A stretch of DNA of 52,614 nucleotides from an uncultured Bacteroides sp. (GTDB taxonomy: Bacteria; Bacteroidota; Bacteroidia; Bacteroidales; Bacteroidaceae), in contig UQVZ01000024.1 in assembly GCA_900544675.1 (NCBI GenBank), positions 1-52,614 on the forward strand, given 5' to 3'. Below are positions 16,848 to 27,000 of the stretch, one piece after another; positions within the stretch are counted from its first letter, which is position 1, and each line of letters begins with the position of its first letter. The position numbers and the translations under genes are program-made. The notes under the pieces are model-generated. The model saw only the letters and a list, made by a program, of their open reading frames with translations, ran no database searches and was not told the origin of the DNA.

Positions 16848-19800
16848 ATGAAGAAATCTGTCCGCAGGCTGGGGATTATCGTGGCTTCCCCGCTGGTGTT
16901 GTTTGTCATCGTATGTGTGCTGGTTTATCTGCCTCCCATACAGAATTTTCTGGTGAATACCGCCACCCGGTATGCGTCGGAGGCTACGGGCATGCAGATT
17001 TCCATCGGGCGGATTTCGCTTTCGTTCCCGCTCGACCTCGTGGTGCGCCGCACGCTGGTGGTGGAAGGGAGCGATACCATCCTGAGCGCCGACCGTCTTA
17101 CCGCCAAGGTCCGCTTGCTTCCTTTATTTAAGAAAAAGGTGGAGCTGGACGGGCTGGAGTTGCGCGGCGCCTCGGTCAATACCGCCGGGCTGATGGAAGG
17201 GATGGTGTTGAAAGGCACGCTGGGAAACCTCTTCATCGCCTCGCACGGGGTGGAGCTGAGTCCCGAGACCGCCGTGGTCAACGAGCTGACCCTGAAAGAC
17301 ACCCACCTCTCGATGTGCCTTGCCGATACCGCTTCGGCCGATACCGCCTCGTCGGCACCCGTCTACTGGAAATTCCAATTGCAGAAGATTGACCTGGAGA
17401 ATGTGTCCTTCGCCCTGCAGATGCCGCTCGATACGCTCCGTATGGGCTTTGCCGTAGAGGGCCTTTCCCTGCGCGACGGGGAGGTGGACTTGCACCGCAT
17501 GGCTTACGGGGCACGCACGCTGGCGATAAAAGGCGGAAGGGCGGGATTCGATTCGGGTACTTTGCCTCCCGCCGAAGCCGGGCTGGACCCTTCGCACATT
17601 GCCCTTACCGACTTGAACTTGCGTGTCGACTCGGCGCGTTATGCCGGAAACGATATTTATGCGCTTATCCGCGACTTTAACCTGAAAGAACGTTCGGGGC
17701 TGGAAATCACTTCCGGCGAGGGAAGGCTGGTGTCGGATGTCCATACCCTGCGTGTCCCTTCGCTCCGCGTCAAGACCCCCGATTCGGTGATTGAGCTGAA
17801 CGCCTCGATGGATTGGGACGCGATGGACGCCGACAAGGAAGGAGCCATCCGCGCACGCCTGATGGCGGACATCGGGAAGAACGATTTGTTGAAGGTCGTT
17901 CCGGGTATGCCCGATGAGTTTGTGCGGCGTTATCCAGCCGCTCCCCTCCGGGTGCGTGCCGGGATAGACGGAAGCCTGAACGATTTGCGCCTCACCGCCC
18001 TGTCGCTTGACCTCGAAGGCGCCCTGCGTGCCGAAGCGGACGGGCGGATGGTCGCCCTGCTCGATAGCGTGCGGCGCAACGGTTCCCTCCGCCTGGCAAT
18101 GCAGACCGGAGACCTGGGCTTTGTGGAAGCACTTGCCGGTGGGCTGGCTCTCCCTTCGGGCATGAAACTGGACGGGACGGTCTCGCTGGACGGGAATCGC
18201 CTGGATGCGGGTATGACCTTCCGTGACGGGGCACGGGGCAAAGTCTCGCTCGATGCGGGCTACGACCTGGCATCCGTGGACTATCGTGCCCGGATAGCCA
18301 TCGATAGCTTGAACCTGCACCGCTTCCTGCCCCGGGATTCGCTTTATGGCTTGTCCGCTTCGTTGCATGCCGAAGGTTCGGGGCTGGATTTCTTTTCTCC
18401 TCATACCACGATGGAAGCCGGTGCGGAAGTGTCTCATCTCCGCTACGGGCACCGCTTGTTTTCGGGCTTGAAGCTGGAGGCAGGGTTGCGCCGCTCGCAG
18501 GGCAATGTCTCGCTTTCCGTATCCGACCATGCCATTGACGCCTCGGTAAATCTGGACGCCTCGCTCTCGCCGCGTCAAATCAAGGCCGACCTCGAAGCCC
18601 AAGTGAAACGCCTGGACCTGCAAGCCTTGTCGGTGACGCCCGATAAGCTCACGCCTTCGCTCCGCCTTCACGCCCGTGCCCAGACCGACCTGAAGAAAAA
18701 CCACCGTGTGCAGGTGTCGTTGACCGATATCCATCTTGCCACGTCCGAAAATACATTCTCTACCAAAGACCTCCATGCCGGTGTGGAAATGGCTTCCGAC
18801 TCTATCCGGAGCTATGTCAACGCGGGCGACCTGACTTTCCTTTTCCGTTCGCCCGACGGGTTGGAACGCCTGAGTGCGGGAGCTACGGCATTGATGGAAG
18901 CCTTCGACCGCCAGTGGAAGGCACGGCGGATAGACCAGCGGGCGCTGAAGAGCCTCCTGCCCCGGACCGAGCTGCGCGTCTTTTCCGGTTCGGATAACCC
19001 GATAGCCAACCTGATTGCCTCCAGCCACATACGCTACGACCGTTTCCGGATGAAGATGACCACTTCGCCCGATGAGGGGCTGAGTGCCGACATGCGTCTC
19101 TATGGCTTGCGCACCGATAGCCTGCGGCTGGATACCATCTTCTTCGATGCCCGCCAGGACACGGCCCGTTTCCTTTTTCATAGCGGAGTCAAGGCGTTGG
19201 CAAGCAAACGCCAGGAAGCCTTCGATATCGGTATGGCGGGGAGCATCGACTCTACCCGTGCCGGGCTTCGGGCGGTTTACCTGAACGACAAGCGCGAGAA
19301 AGGGGTCGACCTCGGACTGGAAGCCCGCCTTCATCCCGACGGTATCAGCCTGCACGTGTCGCCCGAAAATCCGATACTGGTGTACCGGCCCTTCCGGGCA
19401 AATCGGGACAATTACATCTACCTGAGCGATGCCGGACGCATCCACGCCGACCTCAGTCTTACGGATAGCCTGCGTACGGGCTTGTCACTCTATTCCACCC
19501 CCGATAGCCTTTCGCGACAAGACCTGACCCTTGCCCTCAACCGGATAGACATCGCCGAGTTCAGGCGCGTGGTGCCCTATATGCCCGACATCGCCGGTCT
19601 GGTGAGTGCCGAGGCACATTATGTGCAGACCGAAACGGACATGCAGGTAGCTGCCGACGTGCAGGTGGAACGCCTGGCATACAACCGCCAGCCCTTGGGC
19701 GACTGGGGAGTATCGGCGGTATATCTGCCCCAGGAGGACGGCACACACGGCATCAACGGATGGGTTTCCATCGACGGGGAGGAAGTGCTCAGCCTGGACG

Positions 19801-21449
19801 GAGCATACGCCTCCGCCCCCACCAAGCAGGAGGAAGACCGGATAGAGGCGGGTATCGCCCTTCAGCATTTCCCCTTGCACATCGCCAATGCCTTTATCCC
19901 CGGCGGTATGGCTACCTTGCGGGGAGATCTCGACGGGAAAATCACCGTGGGCGGCTCTACCGTGAAGCCTTCGCTCGACGGGGAACTTGCGCTGGATAGC
20001 GTGCAGGTGGGCATCCCGCAAGCGTCTCTCACCTTGCGCCCGGATAACCGCCCCGTCCGGATACAGGCGAACCGCCTGGTCTTCGACGGCTTCAATATCT
20101 TCACCGAAGGGCAGACCCCGTTCACCATCGACGGCTATGTGGACATGAACGATTTTGCGGCGATGGATGTCAACCTCCGGATGAACGCGCGCAATTTCGA
20201 ACTGATCAATGCCAAGCGGACCAAAGAGTCGCTGGTGTACGGCAAGCTCTATGTCGATTTCAGTTCGGTGGTGAAAGGCTCGCCCGATGCCCTGACGATG
20301 CGGGGGAATATGAACATCTTGGGCAATAGCGACTTTACTTATATCTTGAAAGATTCTCCGCTCACGGTGGAAGACCGCCTGAGCGAGACGGTGACCTTTG
20401 TCGATTTCCGCGATACCGCCCGTGTCGACCTGAGCGCCATCGAACCGGTATCGCTGGGCGGGATGGATGTGCTGATGACCCTGCACATCGACGAGGCGGT
20501 GCAAGCCCGTGTCGACCTGAACGAGGACGGAAGCAACTACATGCTTCTGGAGGGCGGGGGCGACCTTTCTTTCCAGTACCAACCCGACGGGAACATGGTG
20601 CTGAACGGACGTTATTCGTTGATGAGCGGCGAGATGAAATACGAAATGCCCATCATTCCGCTCAAGACCTTCCATATCCAAAGCGGGAGCTACATCGAGT
20701 GGACGGGCGACCTGATGAACCCGAACATGAACATCAAGGCATCCGAGCGGGTGCGCGCTTCGGTCTCGTCGGAGGATAGCGGCTCGCGGATGGTGAACTT
20801 CGATGTAGGGGTAAGCCTGACCAACCGCCTGGAAAATCTGGGCTTTGCCTTCACGCTGGAGGCACCCGACGACGGAACGATGCAGAACGAGCTGGCGGGC
20901 AAGTCGGCGGAAGAAAAGAACAAGCTGGCGGTGACCATGCTGGTGACTGGCATGTACATAGGCGACGGCGGAAGCACGGGCAAAGGCCTCGACACGAACA
21001 GCATGCTGAACTCGTTCTTGCAGAGCGAAATCAATAAAGTGGCGGGAAGCGCCCTGAAGAGCATCGACATCAATTTCGGTATGGAGACCACCGAACAGGA
21101 AAGCGGCGCTTCGCGCACGGATTACAATTTCCAGTTCGCCAAACGCTTCTGGAACAACCGTTTCCAGGTAGTGATAGGCGGAAAGATATCGACGGGGAAC
21201 GATGCCCAGCAACAAGAGGAGTCGTTCATCGACAATATCTCGCTGGAGTACAGGCTGGACAATAGCGGCACGCGCTACATCAAGATTTTCCACGACAAGA
21301 ACTACGAGAGCGTACTCGACGGGGAAGTGATAGAGACGGGAGTCGGTATCGTGTTGCGGAAAAAGGTAAGCAAGCTGGGCGAGCTTTTCATCTTCCGTTC
21401 GCGCAAGAAAGACAAACCCGAAGGGGAAGCCGAAAGCAGTTCCCGATGA
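16848..21449 (+). CDS. tamB: Translocation/assembly module protein TamB
   Basis: 1533 residues. One N-terminal membrane anchor (about 8-30) is followed by a very long repetitive beta-rich region and a C-terminal TamB (DUF490) domain from about 1100 to 1500, with the usual LMSGEMKYEMPIIPLKTF in outline and GSYIEWTGDLMNPNMNIKA. TamB forms a periplasm-spanning groove for lipid transport and/or outer-membrane protein assembly. The tail (1505-1533) is charged and hydrophilic. The TamA-type partner starts 27 bases after the stop. The ATG at 16848 follows TATTTTTG (16801-16808), a possible -7 element. Confidence 0.92.
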   Translation: MKKSVRRLGIIVASPLVLFVIVCVLVYLPPIQNFLVNTATRYASEATGMQISIGRISLSFPLDLVVRRTLVVEGSDTILSADRLTAKVRLLPLFKKKVELDGLELRGASVNTAGLMEGMVLKGTLGNLFIASHGVELSPETAVVNELTLKDTHLSMCLADTASADTASSAPVYWKFQLQKIDLENVSFALQMPLDTLRMGFAVEGLSLRDGEVDLHRMAYGARTLAIKGGRAGFDSGTLPPAEAGLDPSHIALTDLNLRVDSARYAGNDIYALIRDFNLKERSGLEITSGEGRLVSDVHTLRVPSLRVKTPDSVIELNASMDWDAMDADKEGAIRARLMADIGKNDLLKVVPGMPDEFVRRYPAAPLRVRAGIDGSLNDLRLTALSLDLEGALRAEADGRMVALLDSVRRNGSLRLAMQTGDLGFVEALAGGLALPSGMKLDGTVSLDGNRLDAGMTFRDGARGKVSLDAGYDLASVDYRARIAIDSLNLHRFLPRDSLYGLSASLHAEGSGLDFFSPHTTMEAGAEVSHLRYGHRLFSGLKLEAGLRRSQGNVSLSVSDHAIDASVNLDASLSPRQIKADLEAQVKRLDLQALSVTPDKLTPSLRLHARAQTDLKKNHRVQVSLTDIHLATSENTFSTKDLHAGVEMASDSIRSYVNAGDLTFLFRSPDGLERLSAGATALMEAFDRQWKARRIDQRALKSLLPRTELRVFSGSDNPIANLIASSHIRYDRFRMKMTTSPDEGLSADMRLYGLRTDSLRLDTIFFDARQDTARFLFHSGVKALASKRQEAFDIGMAGSIDSTRAGLRAVYLNDKREKGVDLGLEARLHPDGISLHVSPENPILVYRPFRANRDNYIYLSDAGRIHADLSLTDSLRTGLSLYSTPDSLSRQDLTLALNRIDIAEFRRVVPYMPDIAGLVSAEAHYVQTETDMQVAADVQVERLAYNRQPLGDWGVSAVYLPQEDGTHGINGWVSIDGEEVLSLDGAYASAPTKQEEDRIEAGIALQHFPLHIANAFIPGGMATLRGDLDGKITVGGSTVKPSLDGELALDSVQVGIPQASLTLRPDNRPVRIQANRLVFDGFNIFTEGQTPFTIDGYVDMNDFAAMDVNLRMNARNFELINAKRTKESLVYGKLYVDFSSVVKGSPDALTMRGNMNILGNSDFTYILKDSPLTVEDRLSETVTFVDFRDTARVDLSAIEPVSLGGMDVLMTLHIDEAVQARVDLNEDGSNYMLLEGGGDLSFQYQPDGNMVLNGRYSLMSGEMKYEMPIIPLKTFHIQSGSYIEWTGDLMNPNMNIKASERVRASVSSEDSGSRMVNFDVGVSLTNRLENLGFAFTLEAPDDGTMQNELAGKSAEEKNKLAVTMLVTGMYIGDGGSTGKGLDTNSMLNSFLQSEINKVAGSALKSIDINFGMETTEQESGASRTDYNFQFAKRFWNNRFQVVIGGKISTGNDAQQQEESFIDNISLEYRLDNSGTRYIKIFHDKNYESVLDGEVIETGVGIVLRKKVSKLGELFIFRSRKKDKPEGEAESSSR

Positions 21450-21476
21450 ACATATATTAATAAGGTATAGAAGCTA

Positions 21477-23801
21477 ATGAAAAGACCGTACGCATATAGA
21501 TTCGTTTTGCTCGGGATACTGATGGTGCTGGCATCGTGCTCCACCACCAAGCATCTGCCCGAAGGAGAGACCTTGTACCTTGGCCTGAAGGAAATCACCA
21601 TCCAAAATGAAGACAAGACCAAGGCAGGGCAGGCGGCGCTCGACGAGGTGAAGGGAGCCATCAGCATCGCGCCGAACAATGCCATCGTGACCTATCCCAA
21701 TATCCGTTTCCCCATCCCCTTCGGCTTGTGGGTGTACAATCGGTTCGAGCGTTACGAGAAAGGCTTCGGCAGGTGGATATTCAAGCGTCTGGCGGCCGAC
21801 CCCGTGCTGGTGTCGGAAGTGAATCCTGATACACGTGTCAAGGTGGCAAGCAATCTGCTCCACGATTACGGGTTCTTCGACGGGCACGTGACCTACCGGG
21901 TAGACAGCACGAAGAACGAGCGGGCGGTAAAGTTCAGCTACGACATCGATATGGGGCGTCCCTACAAGATAGACACCTTGCTGTACGAAGGCTTTGCGTC
22001 CCGCACCGATAGCCTGATTCACCTTCACTCCGCCGAGCGTCTGGTGCATACCGAAGATTATTTCAACGTGAATACCTTGAACCAGGAACGCCAGCGCCTG
22101 ATAGACCTCTTGCGCGATAACGGGTATTATTATGCCCGTACCGATTTCCTCACCTTCCTGGCCGATACGCTGATGCGTCCCGGCTATGTGACCCTGAAGC
22201 TGGTGCCTGCCGCCAAGCTCCCGAAGGAAGCCTTGAAGACGTATCACATCGGGAACACCTCGGTCTACCTGACGGGATACAACGGAGAACGCCCTGTCGA
22301 CTCGCTCCGGTTGCGCGACTTTACGGTGCATTATGCCGGCGACAAGCCCGGATTGCGTTTCGACGTGTTGCGCAAGCGTTTCCTGTACCGCAAGGGAGAG
22401 CTTTATTCCCAGACCCGCCAGAACTATACGCAGGAAGCCCTTTCGCGCCTGGGAGTGTTCAAGTATAACGAGATGCAATACCTTCCCCGCACGGATAACG
22501 ATACGCTGGATGTACGGGTGAACGCGATGTTCGACTTGCCCTACGATAGCGAGCTGGAACTGAACGTGACCACCAAGAGCACGAAACAGACGGGACCGGG
22601 AGCCATCTTCAACCTCTCGAAGAAGAATTTCCGCCGGATGGGGGCTTCGTTGAACCTGGAGCTGAAAGGCTCGTACGAATGGCAGACCAGTTCGACCGTA
22701 GACGGAGACAAGTCGGTGATGAACTCTTACGAGCTGGGCGCGGCACTCTCGCTCGACTTCCCGCGCATCGTCATCCCCTGGGTGCGCAATCGGATAGACC
22801 CGTTCCGTTTCCCTTCGGAGACTCATTTCCGTATCTATGCCGAGCAGGTGAACCGCGCGCGTTATTTCAAGATGTTGTCGTTCGGTGGAAGTGTCTCGTA
22901 CAGCTTTCAGAAGTCGCGGAGCATGAAGCATACCGTAACCCCGATTCATCTGGCATTCAATCACCTGCAACGCCGTACCGCCACGTTCGACTCGATAGCC
23001 CTGGCGAATCCGATGTTGTTCCGTAGCTTGGACGACCAGTTCATCCCTTCCATCTCCTATACCTTCACCTACGATAATTCGTGGCGTCAGCGACGTTGGA
23101 GATTATGGTGGGAGAACTCGTTTACTTCGGCGGGAAACATCACTTCCGCCATCTATGCCGCTTTCGGCAGGAGCTTTAAGGAAAGGGAAAAGAAATTTCT
23201 GGGCACGCCCTTTGCCCAGTTCCTGAAGTTCACGAGCGAGATACGCCCCTTGTTCTATATCAGCGAGAAGCAACAATTGGCGGGGCGTCTGATGGCAGGC
23301 GTTATCTGGTCGTATGGGAATAAGACCATTGCCCCGTATAGCGAGCAGTTCTATGTGGGAGGTGCCAATAGCATCCGTGCCTTCACGGTACGTTCGTTGG
23401 GTCCCGGACGTTTTCATCCCGCCGATAATGCCGCTTACTCGTATGTGGACGAGACGGGTGACATTAAGCTGGAAGCGAACCTGGAATATCGTTTCCGCCT
23501 CCTTTCGAATATGTTCGGCGGGAACCTCAACGGGGCGGTTTTCCTCGATGCCGGCAATGTATGGCTGATGCGGAATGACGAGGCTCGTCCCGGTTCGGAG
23601 TTCACCTTCAAGCGTTTCTTCGATAACATAGCCTTAGGTACAGGCATCGGCATCCGCTACGATTTGTCTTTCCTGGTGCTCCGTCTCGACTGGGGTATTG
23701 CCCTGCACGTGCCTTACGAGACAGGCCGTTCGGGCTACTACAACATCCCGCGCTTCAAGGACGGACAAGGATTGCATTTCGCCATCGGATATCCGTTTTA
23801 A
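21477..23801 (+). CDS. tamL: TamL: BamA/TamA-family outer-membrane lipoprotein
   Basis: 774 residues. The signal ends in a lipobox (MVLASC, C20 or so), unlike proteobacterial TamA. POTRA-like segments fill about 40-340. The Omp85 barrel (about 400-774) has the conserved GGANSIRAFTVRSLGPG (variant of the VRGF/Y motif) and the C-terminal FLVLRLDWGIAL strand, ending in aromatic GYPF. This fits the lipoprotein TamA homologue of Bacteroidota, encoded with tamB. It would work with TamB in moving material to, or assembling proteins in, the outer membrane. Confidence 0.9.
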   Translation: MKRPYAYRFVLLGILMVLASCSTTKHLPEGETLYLGLKEITIQNEDKTKAGQAALDEVKGAISIAPNNAIVTYPNIRFPIPFGLWVYNRFERYEKGFGRWIFKRLAADPVLVSEVNPDTRVKVASNLLHDYGFFDGHVTYRVDSTKNERAVKFSYDIDMGRPYKIDTLLYEGFASRTDSLIHLHSAERLVHTEDYFNVNTLNQERQRLIDLLRDNGYYYARTDFLTFLADTLMRPGYVTLKLVPAAKLPKEALKTYHIGNTSVYLTGYNGERPVDSLRLRDFTVHYAGDKPGLRFDVLRKRFLYRKGELYSQTRQNYTQEALSRLGVFKYNEMQYLPRTDNDTLDVRVNAMFDLPYDSELELNVTTKSTKQTGPGAIFNLSKKNFRRMGASLNLELKGSYEWQTSSTVDGDKSVMNSYELGAALSLDFPRIVIPWVRNRIDPFRFPSETHFRIYAEQVNRARYFKMLSFGGSVSYSFQKSRSMKHTVTPIHLAFNHLQRRTATFDSIALANPMLFRSLDDQFIPSISYTFTYDNSWRQRRWRLWWENSFTSAGNITSAIYAAFGRSFKEREKKFLGTPFAQFLKFTSEIRPLFYISEKQQLAGRLMAGVIWSYGNKTIAPYSEQFYVGGANSIRAFTVRSLGPGRFHPADNAAYSYVDETGDIKLEANLEYRFRLLSNMFGGNLNGAVFLDAGNVWLMRNDEARPGSEFTFKRFFDNIALGTGIGIRYDLSFLVLRLDWGIALHVPYETGRSGYYNIPRFKDGQGLHFAIGYPF

Positions 23802-23853
23802 GTTAAGGAGTTAAAGCCAATACTTCTGCTGATGTTTTTAATAATTTTATCGA

Positions 23854-24026
23854 ACGCAGAGACGCGAAGACGCAAAGTTTTCCATTTTTGAGGAAGCAAA
23901 GCGCACGGAGTTTTTTCTTATTTGAATACAGAGAAATAAATTATTTAATCTGCGAAAATCCGCGCTAATCTGCGTTTCAAAAAACTAGTCAACTAGTCCC
24001 CTAAAAAACCTTGTCAACTTGTCAAC
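23854..24026. repeat. Short octamer repeats in the tamL-HTCS gap
   Basis: ACGCAGAG, ACGCGAAG, ACGCAAAG stand in tandem at 23854-23877. AACTAGTC is doubled at 23983-23998, and TTGTCAAC is doubled at 24011-24026. Between them is a run with two near-copies of AATCTGCG (23947-23975). All are 8-bp units. There is no gene in 23802-24021. Confidence 0.8.
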
Positions 24027-27000
24027 TGATACCTTGTCCCCTGGTTCCTTTCCTTACCTTCTCCTTGTATTCCGTAGGCGTCATGTCGAAGCGTTGCTTG
24101 AAACACTTGCTGAAGTAGCGCGGGTCGTTGATGCCTACCATGTAGGCGATTTGCGTCATGTTGAACTCGCCGGTCTCTATCAGTTGGGCGGCACGCTTTA
24201 CACGCATTTCCTTGATGAACTCGATGGGAGCGAAGCCGGTGAGCGATTTCAGCTTCTTGAAGAATACCGAGCGGCTTACCCCCATTTCTTTTACCAAATC
24301 GTCCACTATCAAATCGCCGTTGTCCAGGTTCTGTTCCATAAAGTCGGTCAGGTGGTCGAGGAAACGTTTGTCTTGGGGTGAGATGGAATTTTGGGCTTCT
24401 TCTTCCACTTTAGCCTCTTCTTCGCTCACCTGATTGTTGATGTCCATCAAGTGTTCGTAATAGAACTGGCGCATCCGTTGGCGTCTTGCCAACAGGTTTT
24501 CTACGCGCGCTTTCAGGTAGACGGCACTGAAAGGTTTCGTGATGTAGCTGTCCACACCCAGTTCCATGCCTTGCAGCTTGCTTTCCATATCGGTCTTGGC
24601 GGTCAGCAGTACGATAGGTATGTGGCTGGTGGCTACATCGCTCCGCAAGTCTTTCGTCAGGGCGATACCGTCTTTTTCGGGCATCATGATATCGCTGATG
24701 ATGATGTCGGGGATGTATTCGCGGGCTTTATCTGTGCCTTCCGTTCCGTTGGATGCCTCGATGATTTGAAATTCTGCTTGGAAGATATTCCTCAGGAAGA
24801 ACCGTAGTTCCAGGTTGTCTTCTACCAGCAACATCGTTTTCCGGTTGGCGGGAGATTCGGTTTCGGAAGCCTTTTCGGCTTGCGGAGTGTCTGTACCGGC
24901 ATCGGAAACCGCTTTCTCGGGCAATACTTCCACGTTGTCCGACACGATAAATTCCACCTGCTCGCCGAAGTGTTCCTTGCCTTTTTTAAACTCTACGGTA
25001 AAGCAGCTTCCTTCTCCTTCCTTGCTGTCTACCCGGATGGTGGCATGATGAAGTTCGGCAAGTTCTTTTGCCAGCGAGAGCCCGATGCCCGTGCTGTTGC
25101 CCGTCAGGTGCTTGTCGAATAAGGTCTCGAAGCGTACGAAGAGCGATTTCTTCATGCTTTCGGGGATGCCGATGCCTTGGTCTTGTACGCCTATCGCCAC
25201 GGTCTCCTCGTTTTCGTGGATGAATACCTTGATGGATTTCCCTTGGGGCGTGTACTTGAAGGCGTTCGAAAGCAGGTTGAAGATGATTTTCTCCACTTTA
25301 TCCGTATCTATCCATAGCTTCAGCGAGGGTCGTTCGTTCTCGAAGATGAAATCGATTTTATTCGATTCGGCAATCGATTCGAAGTTTGCCATAATCTTGC
25401 GCACAAAGGGTACGACATCCACCTGCTCTACACAGAGCTTCATCTTGTTGTTCTGTATCTTGCGGAAATCCAGTATCTGGTTCACCAAACGGAGCATGCG
25501 GTGGGTGTTGCGTTCCACTACCTGCAATTGTTCCCTTACCTCGCGGGTCAGGTCATCGCGTTGCATGATGTAGCTCAGCGGTCCTTCTATCAGGGTGAGT
25601 GGGGTGCGTAGTTCGTGCGAGATATTGGTAAAGAAGCGTAGCTTGATGTCCGTCACCTGTTGTTCTATCGAGACCTCGTGTTTCAGGCGGTAGATGACGA
25701 ACAGGGTATAGGCACCGCCCAGCACGATGGCGAGGAAGACGATGACATAAAGCGCGTAGGCGATGGGCGTTTCCCAGAATGCCGGTTGGATGGTGATGGA
25801 CAAGCGTCGCTCGTTGTCTACCCATACGCCCGCTCCGTTGGTGGAACGGATGCGGAAGGTGTATTCGCCTTGGGGCAGGTTGGTATAAGTGGCGATACGT
25901 TGCTGGTCTACGTAGTTCCATTCCTTGTCGAACCCTTCCAGTATGTAGGCATACTTGATGTTTTCGGGGAAATTCATGTCGAGCGCGGCAAACGAGAGCG
26001 CCAGCGTGTTCTTCGTGTGAGGCAACACAAGTTCCTCCAGGCTGTTCAATGATTCGGGCAATACCGAATCGGGAGCAGGCATAATCGTCTCGTTGGCTAT
26101 TTTCAGGCCGGCGAAGACGATGTCGGGCACATAATCGTTGATTTTCACCTCATCGGGTAGGCAGACCAACAATCCCCGGTTCGACCCGAAGAGCAGCCTT
26201 CCGTCGCTCAGGGCGATGGCCGTGTTCTCTTCGAACATCAGTTCTTCTCCCAGCTCGCGGCGCAGGAAGTTATCGAAATGGTGCCGTTCCGTGTCCATAC
26301 GGCTCAACCCGCTTTCCGTACCTATCCATACATTCCCTTCCATGTCTTCGGCAAGCGAAACCAGCACGTCGGTAGGCAGTCCGTGGGTGGTGTTGTAAGA
26401 GGCGAAACGTGCGTTGCCCTTTTCGTCCATGCCTTTCAGTTCGTTCAGTCCTCCGCCGAAAGTGGCGAAGAACAGATGTCCTTGCCGTGTGAGCAGCATA
26501 TCGTAGATGTCATTGTTGCTCAGACTTTCCGCGTCGCCCGGTGTACGTGCGTGCAGATGGAAGGTGATGGCTTCGGGGCGGGTGAAGTTTTCGTCGAACG
26601 AGAGCAGTCCGTTGGCCGTAGCTACCCACATCGTTCCCTTGGTGTCGCGTTGCAGGGAGCGCGCCTTGTAGCACCGTTCCATCGGGTAGGCTTTCAGGTT
26701 GTTGCGGGCATGGATAAAGCGGAAGCTTCCGTCGGGTTGAGGCTCGATGTAGTTGACTCCTCCGCCGAAGGTAGCCACCCACAGGCGTCCTTGCCCGTCT
26801 TCGCAGATATCGTAAGCGCTGTTATGGCTCAGGCTATAGATGTCGTTGGCGTCCGAAGTATATTGGGTCAACCGGTAAGCGTTCCCGTTATCGCGCGGTT
26901 CCAGATGGATTACGCCTCCTCCTTTCGAAGCTATCCAGATAGTGCCGTGCGAATCTTCCAGGATGCGGTAGGCAGGAGTTACCAGCGGAGTGCCCGATGA

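Noticed and set aside
17124..19445. 773-codon open frame antisense to tamB
   Set aside because: It is a shadow of the biased tamB codons, with no recognisable domain, start context or partner gene.
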